Of a DNA stretch of 33,740 nucleotides, positions 21,102 to 31,746 are shown one piece after another (positions within the stretch are counted from its first letter, which is position 1; every line of letters begins with the position of its first letter). Source of the stretch: Hofstenia miamia (Eukaryota > Xenacoelomorpha > Acoela > Hofsteniidae); assembly GCA_900660155.1 (NCBI GenBank), contig CABFPE010000185.1, positions 98,439 to 132,178 on the forward strand. Direction: 5' to 3'. Made by a program: the position numbers and the translations under genes. The notes beneath the pieces were generated by a model. It saw nothing but the letters and a program-made list of their open reading frames with translations. It did no database searches and had not been told where the DNA came from.

Positions 21102-21102
21102 N

Positions 21103-21621
21103 ATGGGCGGATTTAACAGGATGGACCAAAACATTTTACTTTATAGAATTGCCATGATAGGAAAAAAGTGGTATTTTCCAATTTTTATTTGGTAAATTGA
21201 TGTTAGCATTCATAATGCATGAATTCTGTACAATAGCACACAAATATTAGGCATCTCATATCAAATTAATTTTACTCTATCAAGATTTTGAAATAGTAAT
21301 ACGTGATTTATATTTGTGAATTATTAAAATATAAATGCCTAATGAATAGGAATAATACGAAAGCTTGATTTTCGTCGGCAAATATGTCAAATTTACTTGT
21401 CTAGCTATGGAGAATTGCCATTTTCAAGAGGTCGAACCAAGAAAATGCGTACTGCTGCATTGTCAAGAGTGCCTGAATTTGTACGTTTTGATAAAAAAGA
21501 TCATTGGATTATTTCTAATGAAAAGAAAAGAAGATGTACTGCAAACAATTGCAAAGGAATTGTGCGCACTTCTTGCATTAAATGTGATGTTGGTTTGTGC
21601 ATAAAATGTTTCATGCCATTG
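21103..21621 (+). pseudogene. piggyBac transposase remnant, C-terminal part
   Basis: The sequence starts MGGFNRMDQNILLYRIAM and continues with KKWYFPIFIW, the typical C-terminal part of the piggyBac catalytic domain (MGGVDxxD...YxxxxxxxKWY). Several stops follow (21193-21370). The end encodes a Cys-rich zinc-binding tail, C-x4-C-x7-C-x2-C-x4-C-x2-C, with RRCTANNC, SCIKC and LCIKCF (21530-21610), as in piggyBac C-terminal domains. The rest of that tail is cut by the left end of a hAT element at 21622. The catalytic N-terminal half is missing; the (AT)n tract and N at 21102 mark the left break. Confidence 0.75.
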
Positions 21622-21763
21622 CAGGGCTGGCAATGTTATTTAACATGTTATTTAACAAGTCAATAAAATACTGTTAGTTATTTACTTTTCTAACAATAGT
21701 GTTATTTATTTTGTGGTTTTAGTCTCATTATTCACTGATACACTTATCTCATTTCAGAACAAG

Positions 21764-21934
21764 ATGGGACGCAAGAAGAGTGGCGTTTGGAGAGATTTCT
21801 CTGAAATCACTATCGATAATGTGCTTCGAGCCAAATGCGATCACTGCGGAATGGATATGGTCGCAAATCCAGAACGAATGGGCAAGCATATTCAAAAGTG
21901 CAAAGAGCAAGGATCCTCTGGGCCAAAACAATAA
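21764..21934 (+). pseudogene. hAT transposase N-terminus: BED zinc finger
   Basis: From ATG 21764 the frame reads GRKKSGVWRDFSEI, then CDHCGMDM and RMGKHIQKC. This is a BED-type DNA-binding finger with C-x2-C and H-x4-C. The frame stops at 21934. The continuing protein (AELQIARYIIASNTPFKQV, then NPHFIKLIQNLNPG) is in the next frame to about 22080 and includes a TAG at 22036-22038. It then shifts again into the main transposase frame. An ATTTCAG just before the ATG could also be a splice acceptor. Confidence 0.75.
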
Positions 21935-22081
21935 AGTTATTGGTTGGAGTGGTACCAACATCAAATAAACAACGTGATGCCGAGCTTCAGATAGCGAGAT
22001 ACATCATCGCTTCCAACACACCATTCAAACAAGTATAGAATCCCCATTTTATCAAGCTTATTCAGAATCTCAATCCAGGAG

Positions 22082-23332
22082 TTCAAATCGCCTAATCAGA
22101 AGAAACTCGCTGGAAGCTTGCTGGAAGAAATATATGAAGAAGAAAAGAAGAAAGCTATTGGTTTAGTGTCCGGCCAAAATGCGACGTTGGTTATAGATGG
22201 GTGGTCGACTAGATCTAATGATCCCGTCGTCGGGGTTTCCATTGTTACTCCCAACAAGAGCTTGCTGGTGAATACAGTTGATACCACTGGAGAGCCTCAT
22301 ACTATTGAGTACTTAACATCGTTAGCAAGAGACCAACTCGAATATTGCGAACTTGAATGGAAAGTCAAGATTACGTCATTTGTTACCGACAATGCAGCAA
22401 ATATGTGCGGTATGCGCAGAGAAATCAAAACACAATCTTCATTGCTCCATAGCTATGGCTGCCAGGCTCACTTGATGAACCTACTTGCAAAAGACATTTG
22501 CAATTCAAACAAGACAATCATCACCAAAGTCGTGACGGTCATCAAGCATTTGAGGAACCAGCATGCAGCATCTGCCGAGTTGAAGCGATTGAGTATGCCG
22601 AGACCTCCCCTTCCCTGCGAGACTCGTTGGAATTCAGTTGCAGATACTCTGCAATATTTTAGTGATCACTGGTCAAATTTGGTGAATATCATTAACGACA
22701 CTTCAAGGAGCACTGATGGAGTGTATAGGACCATGGAGGATGTACAACTGAAGCGGGCAGTGACTGATCTGCTGTCGATGTTCAAGCCTATGAGTGTGGC
22801 CCTGGACAAGTTGCAAGCTGACAACTGTACCCTCGGGAATGTCGTTGCTATCTGGAATGATATTTGTAAAAATGCTCCAGCTGAATACGCTGTTCATGTT
22901 TCAAAACGATCGGAAACAGCACTCACTCCTGAAGTGTTAGCGGCCAATCTACTTGATCATCACTTTTCTGGCAGAGAACTGAACCAAGTAGAAATGAAAA
23001 GTGCTATCGCGTATATTACGGAAATCGACTCGTCCTGCATGCCAGATATAACAAATCTGATAGCAAGAGAAGCACCGTTCGTGGAATCATTTTTTGGAGA
23101 AGAATACAAAAATGTCAAGCCATCAGCCTGGTGGAAAACCGGTCGCAGACTTGGATTCCCAGAAAAAGTGTGCGACATCGCGGAATCACTAGTTGGAGCG
23201 GTTTCCTCATCAGCTGGCCTGGAAAGACAATTTTCTACTTTGGGACTCACTTATGGAACCCTGCGAGTCAGCCTTGGCGTTGAGAAAGCCGGAAAACTTG
23301 TCTTTTTGTATAGGCAATTGAACAATTTGTAA
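22082..23332 (+). CDS. hAT transposase catalytic and dimerisation region
   Basis: The frame runs from about 22082 to TAA 23330-23332; a TTG at 22118 is the first listed start but is not a true start. Numbering from that TTG, it encodes the RNase H-like core. LVIDGWS carries the first Asp (residue 27) and SFVTDNAANM the second (residue 91). GCQAHLMN carries the C-x2-H motif (115-118), and CETRWNS lies in the insertion domain. The C-terminus has SSSAGLERQFS with the expected Glu, followed by the dimerisation segment to LYRQLNNL. No stops occur in about 1.25 kb, so this part is unusually well preserved. Frameshifts and one stop separate it from the BED finger upstream, so the copy as assembled is not intact. 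Confidence 0.85.
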   Translation, partial: FKSPNQKKLAGSLLEEIYEEEKKKAIGLVSGQNATLVIDGWSTRSNDPVVGVSIVTPNKSLLVNTVDTTGEPHTIEYLTSLARDQLEYCELEWKVKITSFVTDNAANMCGMRREIKTQSSLLHSYGCQAHLMNLLAKDICNSNKTIITKVVTVIKHLRNQHAASAELKRLSMPRPPLPCETRWNSVADTLQYFSDHWSNLVNIINDTSRSTDGVYRTMEDVQLKRAVTDLLSMFKPMSVALDKLQADNCTLGNVVAIWNDICKNAPAEYAVHVSKRSETALTPEVLAANLLDHHFSGRELNQVEMKSAIAYITEIDSSCMPDITNLIAREAPFVESFFGEEYKNVKPSAWWKTGRRLGFPEKVCDIAESLVGAVSSSAGLERQFSTLGLTYGTLRVSLGVEKAGKLVFLYRQLNNL

Positions 23333-23465
23333 CTGTTTTAAGCCATGTTTGCTTAATTGAAGTTCTCAGAATAAATAACAGTTTCTAACAAAAAAACATG
23401 TTTTTTATGATAAATAACTGTAAGTTAGTTATTTTCGATAGATAACATACAAAATGCCACCCCTG

Positions 23466-23858
23466 CCAAAAATATAGGAATTACATAAACTGATAAATAA
23501 AAATATACAAATGGTAGTCAATTGATGGATCTGAATGTTCGGCAATTGGAAGATCCACAACATATGAAAAAAATACATGAATTGTTAATATCGAAAGAAT
23601 GCAATCTATCATAAAAAGGAGTGAAGCAGTGTTTTCAATTTTGCCCTAAAGAATTAAAAGTTCGAATATCGGTTTTTCTCATTGGAACTGTGTAAAGCAC
23701 ACGGGAGAAAAATTGTGATCACATTTGATAATATTGGATCTCGTAGGAATGAAAAATCTATGACCATGAGTAGTATTGCAAGTCGAGATTTTGAAAAATG
23801 TTGCCAAGTCTATTCAATACTGCCATTAGAAATACAATTAAAAAGAGTAAATCTAAAC
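23466..23858. other. Right flank of the hAT insertion, unresolved
   Basis: If the hAT element split a piggyBac copy, its missing tail should be here. The first bases could continue that frame briefly (MPL-PKNIGIT then stop) but this is weak. A + strand ORF at 23682-23957 overlaps the minus-strand LINE fragment and has no recognisable domain. Confidence 0.3.
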
Positions 23859-24540
23859 TTAATTAGCTTCACTTTTGCTGCGATTAAACGTCATGTTGTT
23901 GCTGTTCAGAGCCCAGTTACTAATATAAATTTCGTCCAAAATATAATTATTTTTTGATGAGTACAAAAATTTAGTATAATCAGCATAGAGGAACGGTGAT
24001 GGGCAGAGAAGAGAATCAGGAAGGTGATTGATGCACCCCACAAAGAATAGAGGACCCACAAAACTTCCTTGAGACACACCTCCTATAAATGCAACATGCT
24101 GATAAATCGCATCTTTAACTTTTACACACCGGCTGCAATGGGAGATATAGCTTGATATTAGGCACATGATGTCTTCACCAATTTTAAAGCGTTTAGGCTT
24201 ACGTAGCCAAATTTTGTGATTCACTTTGTCAAAAGTCTTGTCAAAATACATGTAAAGACTAATAGCTTCAATATTATTATCAAGGGTTTTGTAAATATTA
24301 TCAAGATAGCTGTGACGTAGTAGATCTCCTTTTTAAGAAATCGTGCTGACAAATCGTAATTTAAGGAGAGATGTGCGGGTAAAGATGTTTGAAAATTATC
24401 TTTTCAAAGATAATTGAGAAGCGGGTAAGAATACTGATTGGTATATCAGAGATAACATTGGTCTTATCTCCACTTTTGAAGAAGGACGTATGTAGGCAAT
24501 CTTCTTAACTCAATATCAGAAAAAAATCAGTTCAATATCA
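23859..24540 (-). pseudogene. LINE reverse-transcriptase fragment, minus strand
   Basis: Minus-strand frames give successive reverse-transcriptase blocks. First is PISILTRFSIIFEKIIF (about 24455-24400), then ICQHDFLKRRSTTSQL (about 24355-24305). Motif A-like YFDKTFDKVNHKI is at 24248-24210, and motif B-like GGVSQGSFVGPLFFV at about 24080-24035. Motif C-like FLYADYTKFLYS is at about 23995-23960, then NWALNSNNMTFNRSKSE. The second catalytic Asp of motif C is Tyr (ADY instead of ADD). Frameshifts occur upstream of 24251. The fragment lacks an endonuclease and C-terminal tail. It is better preserved than the other reverse-transcriptase relics and abuts a hAT fragment at about 24.55-24.58 kb. Confidence 0.8.
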
Positions 24541-24583
24541 GGCGAGTTTTGATCGTTTCCATTCGAAGGCGACTCTTTTTTGT

Positions 24584-25652
24584 TTACGTATAAAATGATG
24601 CCCTAGAAAATGCGCGCTCCGAGTTTGCAGGAGACGGCAGAATGGACAGGACGATGGGGGCAACTTGCGAGAGACGAGGAAAGAGTTTCGTGTTCTTAAA
24701 GAAATTAAAAGCTATCTCCTGGGCGTCGACATCATCCAAGAATGAGTTCAGTTCTCCTTCCAAGGATTTGGCGATATCATTATTAATGGTAATTTTCGGT
24801 CTTTTCGGCACAACAAAGTCCATGGTGTTGAAGATATCGTCGATTGTGGACTCGGGTTGCACTTACTTCACTTTCCTCAAACTGAGCATCAAGGTTTTAG
24901 TCGATGGCATTCTCAAAAGAAAGCAAGAACTCCTTTCCTGTCACTTTCTCGGAATGGTCCAAAAGTTCTCGATACTTTTTTGAGGGACTCAACATTGCTG
25001 CAGCAAGCTGATTCTTAGAGAATACACGTATGCGTCGGTCAAGCTCCATGTCCACCGAAAGTTTCGCTACGAACTGCTGGACCAACTCATGCAACTGTTG
25101 GCAGTTGCTAAGTTTACCCAAAAATACCTGCACTCTACGCACATGCGCAATAACCCAATCTGCGACAGGTAATTCACATTCGAAAAACGTCCCCAGAAAC
25201 ATAACCTTCTCGAGCACACTTTTCATCTCCTTTACTGCAAGTGAGTCTAATGATGGGCAAGCCCATGTTTTGTTGGCACGTTCTCGCTCCAAAGTAGAGA
25301 TGCCCTTTTCAGGGTATTCAAGTTGACGGGTGTTTGATAGACTAGGGTCTCCATTTTGTGTGCAAAAACAGTTGAGCTGATGAAAGAACGGAAAACCGAG
25401 GACAGCATTCAGAATAGCATTATTAAGACGGTGAGCACTGCATCCAACGAATTCTTGCAACTGTGTATTCGGAATTGCACGGTCAACGGGAAGTGGTTCT
25501 TGTGCTGCAACCATGCGACACACATTTTTGGATCCAGATTGACGGAAATCAGCGACCGTTTTAGTTCGTCTGCAGTAACAGGTGCTGTTGAGCCAAAGGA
25601 ATATACCTTAGTACAAATTTTGGACAGTACGTTTGGGCACATTCACCAATAG
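24584..25652 (-). pseudogene. hAT transposase, C-terminal part, minus strand
   Basis: Two minus-strand frames (25523-24897 and 24862-24584), with a further piece at 25642-25500, read as the distal half of a hAT transposase. Marks are FVGCSAHRLNNAI with the C-x2-H motif (about 25455-25420), ALERER-like linker sequence, and KNQLAAAMLSPSKKYRELL (about 25017-24960). Last is the dimerisation block NTKLFPRLSQVAPIVLSILP followed by SPANSERAFSRASFY (24690-24590). Frameshifts lie near 25510 and 24880. The BED finger and the two catalytic Asp blocks are absent, and the end after SERAFSRA is cut, so this is a truncated, dead copy with no visible terminal repeats. Confidence 0.75.
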
Positions 25653-26935
25653 ATGTGTTCATGGCTAACGATTTCCAAATTTCCTAATAGGCTTGGGGAA
25701 ATTTCTTTGAAAATGTGTAAAAGAACAACAGGTTGTTTTAGATTAAATTACCCATGAATTTTTAAAATCTTAAAAAGCAACACAATATAGAAGTGTCTCC
25801 TCTTTCATTTACGTTTAGAAATTATGCTCTACCAGAGCTATTTTAGGTCCCACTTAATTGGGCTTGAGCAGTCTAAGTGTTTAGGGAAATTTTTGTGGTT
25901 TGTTGATACTCAATGGGATTTAAAAATCATGCCTATCTGAGCCTTAATTATAAGGAATATTTTAATGAATTTTAAGCAATTGGAATTTTCGTCATAAAAT
26001 AATTTGTGTTTTCAAATATTTCAGGTGTGCAATTTTGTACAAACCTTCACAATTTCATAGATGCACACTCAACAACAATTTGCAAATTTGGAAAACGGCT
26101 TGTTCTTTTAAAAAGTCCACAAGCTCCTTAATGATAATCATTAAGTGACATTCTTGAAAATGCTTAAGATTTGTTTACACTGGTAAATTTTTTCAGTCAC
26201 GAATTACATATTTAATGTTTCTTTAAAAAATAGTTTGTTGCTCAAGCAAATAATGAATTTAATAATTCATAAAATATGCTCTCAAAAATCTAAACAAGAA
26301 TGGGTTTGCTTCTGTTACCAAATCATGTTTCATGAAAAACATTTCTTTCAAAAAAGTCTTTTTCAATGTGGGACTGGCAAAAAATTCTCCTTGCAGCATT
26401 ATAATAAAATTGCATGTTATACGTTTCAAAAAAAATAAAATGATTTTTGATAAATAATTGCATTGAATAAAGAACTATAAAATTCTGCAACAGTTGTCCT
26501 GAGTCAAAATATTTTGACCAATTCCAGAAAGTGTAAAAATTCGTCCATGCTAAAATGTGTTTGGTTCAACCAAATTCAAGATTGTACGTCTAGCTTTTTC
26601 AGTTAACGACTCATGTTTAAGAGCATGCTCCCTTTCCGAACAAAACTGAATTGCTAGTTATATCTTTCAAATTCGAAAGAATGTAATACATTGGCTTGAT
26701 GTGATTGTGAAAAATGTCTTGTTTTGCAAAATGTATGTTATTTTGGGAAGACATTTTCAACATTGATTGGTGAATTTGATAAATTTCATTTTGCAAATAG
26801 CCGTTACTTTCTTATAAAAAGAAATATTGAAGCATTGTATTTATTGTTAGCATTGATATATGAAATTTCAGCAAACTATTGCTCTAAAATCTAATTTGTA
26901 AATGACTTTGGACATTGAGTTTTGACCCTTCCAAG

Positions 26936-26958
26936 AAAAAGTCCTGGGCACGCCACTG
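26936..26958. mobile_element. Orphan hAT-like terminal sequence
   Basis: TCCTGGGCACGCCACTG at 26942-26958, read in reverse, is CAGTGGCGTGCCCAGGA, a form typical of hAT ends. The element would extend to the left. The expected target copy is CTTGCTAC (26959-26966), but I found no matching left end. Confidence 0.4.
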
Positions 26959-28299
26959 CTTGCTACTTATCACTTGAAACCTTAATGAAACTGATGAAGC
27001 TCTTTCACTTAACAAGTTTTGGATTTCCATTAGTGGTCAATTGATTACCACCGCATTCACAAAGAGGCAGAGCTTTATGCTAAATTGTTATCAAAAATAT
27101 GAAGCATTAAAACGTTTTTGCTATATGTTAATCGAGAAGATCATAACCACAATCAGCAGCATGCTACAAGGAAGGTGTGGAAAGTAACAATAAAAACACA
27201 AATGAAAAATTTTATTACCATAACACAAGAAATTTAAATTTAGTTTCATTGAGCATGACTAACCAATATTTTGAGAAACAAAAACAGAAACAATTGAAAA
27301 TTTAATTGCAATTTGATTTCAATACTGCAGAAGTACAGAAGAACCACTCAATCAAATGAAAAATGTTTTTTATCTACTTACTACAATATTTTGAAAATTT
27401 ATTGTCATCCCTGAATTGTTGATGAAAATACTTGGCCAAGTTAATATAGGTATTATAATACTAAATCGAAACATTAAAGCTGTATAAAATATCCATGCTG
27501 TATCTGTCGCTATCCAACTACAACTGTGAATGCCTAACCTTAATGCTCTGTTATATTATATTTCTACAGGAAATTGTATCGTGTCATAATGTAATATGAG
27601 TTTGCTTGAACGATGCTATCAAAAAAATTGCTATGCATAAGAACCCAGTGTAGATGTCATAGATTTTGTTCTGAGAAAGAGTGTTGTAATAATTTTAGAA
27701 CGAAGGAATACACTAGTTTTTTGTTAGACTTCTTCAATCCAGCATATGTGGCTTCAACTGAGCAAAAATCCTCCATTGTCCTTCTCTATAACTTGCAGTT
27801 ACGTTCACTATTAATATTCACATTGAAAGTGGCATGGTGTAGACAAGAATGATCATCAAACAAAATTGTTAAATTTGTATATTTTCATAAATATTTCTAA
27901 AGTATAAGTAACATTGTATGTTGATGAACTGTGAAAAGTGCTTAAAAATTCTGATTTACTAAAAGTGATTATTGCAAATACAAAATAGTTGTCTAATTTT
28001 TTTTAGCATTTTGTGCAAAATACTGTTTGTTACTTTACTAAATTCCGTCCTTTATTTACTAAGTCACATTAATTTAAATTTTTATACAACTATTTTCAAT
28101 AATTTTTCTATGCAATATATATATATACATGTATATATATTATTAATTTAATCTTTTGTTATATATTAGAGAAAATGAAAATATTTGAAATTAGCCTCTA
28201 AGATTAGCATTAGTTGCTTGAAACTCCAATACTCTGGAGCATTTCAGTATTCTTTTTCCAAAATGGATATTTCTGTTGTACTTACTGGCCAATTTTTTT

Positions 28300-28302
<3 letters not shown>

Positions 28303-28332
<30 letters not shown>
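28303..28332. repeat. (TA)n microsatellite
   Basis: About 30 bp of TA repeat. A shorter, interrupted one lies at 28117-28140. Confidence 0.9.
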
Positions 28333-28336
<4 letters not shown>

Positions 28337-31154
28337 ACAGAAGTAAACCATTATTAATAGGCAAGTAAATACATACTTGAGAAATTATGATTGATAATAT
28401 TTGTTTTTTATTATTGTGCCTGAATGTTGGTTAGTGTTATATTTTAACTGATTCCCTATGAGGCCAAATGAATTGTCAATAAAGTTTAATAATGAATAAT
28501 TTTTATATTTTCAGATACTTGCTAAAAGGCAATTATAAAAGATGGTTCAAACAGGGTGACATTTATGGCATAATAATATCATATCAAAATTAGTTAGTCA
28601 GGAAATTCAAACTTGCAAAAATTGTAAGGTTTGGTAAATATTTAATAAATCTTGGAGGAACTTTCATCTGGCAAATATCTGAGAAAGACATTGTAATTAT
28701 TTATTGAATTTTACAAACGGGAAAATGAAAACTGGAAATCCTTAACACGTAATGTGACATCTTTTAAAATAAAATTGCTCTTTTTTGTTAGATATAACAA
28801 AGGATTAATGAAATTGCAAAAACTATAGAGTGTTGCATTGTGTTGGACTAAGTAACTGTGGGAAAAATGTATTTTATAATTTGCATATTTTAATAAAAAA
28901 GAGTTAATTCAATGGATATTGCATAAATGTTGCTTGATCAGAATTGATAAACTGAATATAAATATTATAAAATTCAGTAAATGAAATATAGTTGCATAAT
29001 TTCAGATCTTTATGTTTTGTTTTTATTTGGCCCTTCATGCATTCCTGAATTATGTATTGACGCTTATAATTTGAAAATTGCGATCTAACTTGAATTTTTC
29101 TATTCAGAAATTACGTCAAATTAAAAATATTTTTCACTTACCTCATTTGTCAATAACTCAGTTCTTTTCGCGGAATTCTATTAGCGCAAAATGTTAAAGA
29201 AACACTTAAACTACAAGCATGTTTTCCATCAAAGAATTAATACATTTACACAATATTCTTAAAATGTATATCACGAATAGGAAATCGATAATTTGTTGTA
29301 TTTAAAACACCATTAAATGTTTAAAATTGCCTCACTAAATAAACTATATACGTTTATCATTGAAATTATATCACTCAAAATAAACTTCTTTCTTATAACT
29401 ACTAAAATATCATGCTTAATGTACTCAGTGAATGCTTTGCGAAAATCTTAGCATTATTATTGTACTATGAATGAGAGAATATTGCAATGCACTACAATCT
29501 CTAAAACCCGATAAGTCATTTTCAAATTTTCAAATAGCAGTTTCGATTTTTGGCATTACACAAAATAAATTATATTAAACAAATTTATGACTAAACTTAA
29601 TGTCTAGCATGTAGCGACCTGCAATAAGAGGGGATTCTGGGTGCATATACTATTAAAAAATTAAATGAAAGATATTTTTGATATTAATGCATAATAATTA
29701 AGCGAATTTATAAAAGAAGATGAAATTTAATAGAAGTATGAATTAGTATTATAAAAAAGTGATTTAGACAAGTTATATTATGACTATATAATGCAAATGT
29801 TTCACGAAAATTTTGCTTGCTAAAACAAGTTTTTAAAAATCGTAGACATAATCCCCAATAACAAAGTTTGGTGACATTAACGAAACTAGTGGTGACAAAT
29901 TAGCGAAACATTTAGGCAACAATGGTACCTTTTTGTTTCATCTTTGTTGAAAAATAACCAGAATGTTTCAACACTTAGTTTCGAAAAGTACCCAATTCTT
30001 TCGTCTTTTAGTTTCAAGGGGCAACCTATTATATTAATGAACACTATACTCAAAATTATGATAAAAACATGAATGCATAAACATGCAATAAATTTAAATG
30101 TCAAATATGGGCCTGCTGTTTATGTACTGCAATATCAAAAATCGATATAAGGATATCATTAGAAATAAAAAGCATAGTCGGCTAAAATTTATGAAAATTT
30201 TGTTGTAGTCAGATCTGTTCATTCCTCCATACAGTACGCTGCATATGCCTATATATTTGTGATTAAGCTATTTAAACATGGTAACTATCTGGAATTGATA
30301 GATTGACTTGACGTTTTATGTGCAATCTGATCCATATACAGGCAATGCAATTCCAACACAATCATATCCATTTAATGTGAATTTTACGCTATACTTAAAA
30401 AATATTACAAAATTACTTACATTTTTGGTTTTCAAATGCTGATCAATTAAGAATACATAATCATATCTTGGAAATGTATAAAAATATATATTTAAATCTT
30501 ACCAAATAAAGGTTGAAAGTTAAAAATTATATCTAGTTGATAATTGAAAGCATTGGTTTATTCCCGTTTGGAATTAGAATCATCCGTGAATGAAACCTTG
30601 TTGCAAAAAGCACTTCTTTGGCAAATGTTCTCCATACGCATTTGTAAAATAATCAATCAAATCATAATATCTAAATTATGCAGCTTTACTATTAAAAAAA
30701 TTAAATTTACTTTTAACTAAATTTCTTGTTTCCTGTTATAAGTTGAAGCCGTCTACTTTTTTGTCAAAAATTATTATATTCCTAAATAAATTCAAAATTA
30801 AGATTTTATTGAAATTTCTAATTATTCAGCAGTGCATTATAGAATTATGCAGTAATATACATGTGCATATGAAAAATGTACATCTAATTGATCAGCATTT
30901 CTTGCCAGTGAAGCGAAATGGAGTTCAGCTGTGTTGTTGAATCTAAATAAATCTTAATCCTTTAGAAATTTATTGTGTACTAGAAGTAAAGTGAACCAAA
31001 ATTCTGCATGCTACGGGAGGACAAGCATATACTCATAAAGACCTTTTTATAATACTCAACAGAATAAAACCAGTGCAAGTTACTAAATACAGATATAGCA
31101 ACTCAAAAAATTAAGGGTGCATAGTAAAATGTTCAAACCAAAAGAATTCTACAT

Positions 31155-31746
31155 CAGTGGCGGATACAGAAAAATTCTTTAGACGGGGCCCAATGTAAAA
31201 TAATATGCTAAGTGCATAATTGGCTACTAGAGATGACATAAGACTATTGAATTTTAAAATTTTAAAATTTATCACTATGCACGGACTTTACCATCATCCA
31301 CTGACTCCAAAAATGGAAACACAGAATTTGTTCAATTTTTCAATTTATTTCAAATTTCAAATTACGCCTTAATAATAGCATGTTGTGTCTTTTAGGAGAT
31401 TTTTTGCATTATGAACTACAAAATAAATAAAAGAAATATATTATCAACGATTAATAAAATGTTATTTAAACAAAATAAAAACATAAAATCAAATAAAGAA
31501 CACATAAATAAAAGTGAGTTTCAAAAAATATGCATGTTAATACCAACATCAAGAGGTTTATTTTCCAAGATTATATGAGGCAACGTCCATTTCATCAATT
31601 AATTCCTCAATGCAAATATCAAGCCGATTTTGAACTTGATTTAAAATCACAGCATCTTCAGGACTAGAAACGAATGCGATTGTCAATCATCTAGTTCAAT
31701 AATGTCCGGCACGTACAACCAATTGTAAATAGGTGTTTGTATCTTC
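31155..31746. mobile_element. Possible truncated hAT-like fragment
   Basis: CAGTGGCGGATACAG at 31155 is a hAT-type end facing right. No matching right end is seen before the next hAT element starts at 31747. On the minus strand at about 31700-31560 a short protein-like frame ends with NRLDICIEELIDEMD, of unknown identity. Confidence 0.35.

Larger units (their letters stand above)
21622..23465 (+). mobile_element. hAT transposon, near-complete, inserted in the piggyBac remnant
   Basis: The left end reads CAGGGCTGGCAATGTTATTT and the reverse complement of the right end reads CAGGGGTGGCATTTTGTATG. Subterminal GTTATTTA motifs recur near both ends, as is common for hAT transposase binding regions. 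The element is 1,844 bp and contains a BED-finger transposase gene (21764-23332). Flanking 8-mers TGCCATTG and CCAAAAAT do not match, so the target duplication is lost, or one flank was deleted. An AATAAA near 23371 may serve the transposase transcript. Confidence 0.75.
25653..31154. other. Gene desert, about 5.5 kb
   Basis: I see no protein-coding signal in this long AT-rich interval. ORFs at 26235-26438, 27613-27852, 29886-30104 (minus) and 30743-30940 are short and featureless. Contents recognised are (TA)n microsatellites near 28117-28140 and 28303-28332, and an orphan hAT-like end at 26936-26958. The interval could be an intron or intergenic DNA. Confidence 0.5.

Noticed and set aside
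25030..25652. + strand ORFs of 98 codons
   Set aside because: They are antisense shadows of the minus-strand hAT transposase.
27613..27852. Cys-rich short ORF (CRCHRFCSEKECC)
   Set aside because: 79 codons without regular cysteine spacing or a neighbouring exon; likely chance in AT-rich DNA.
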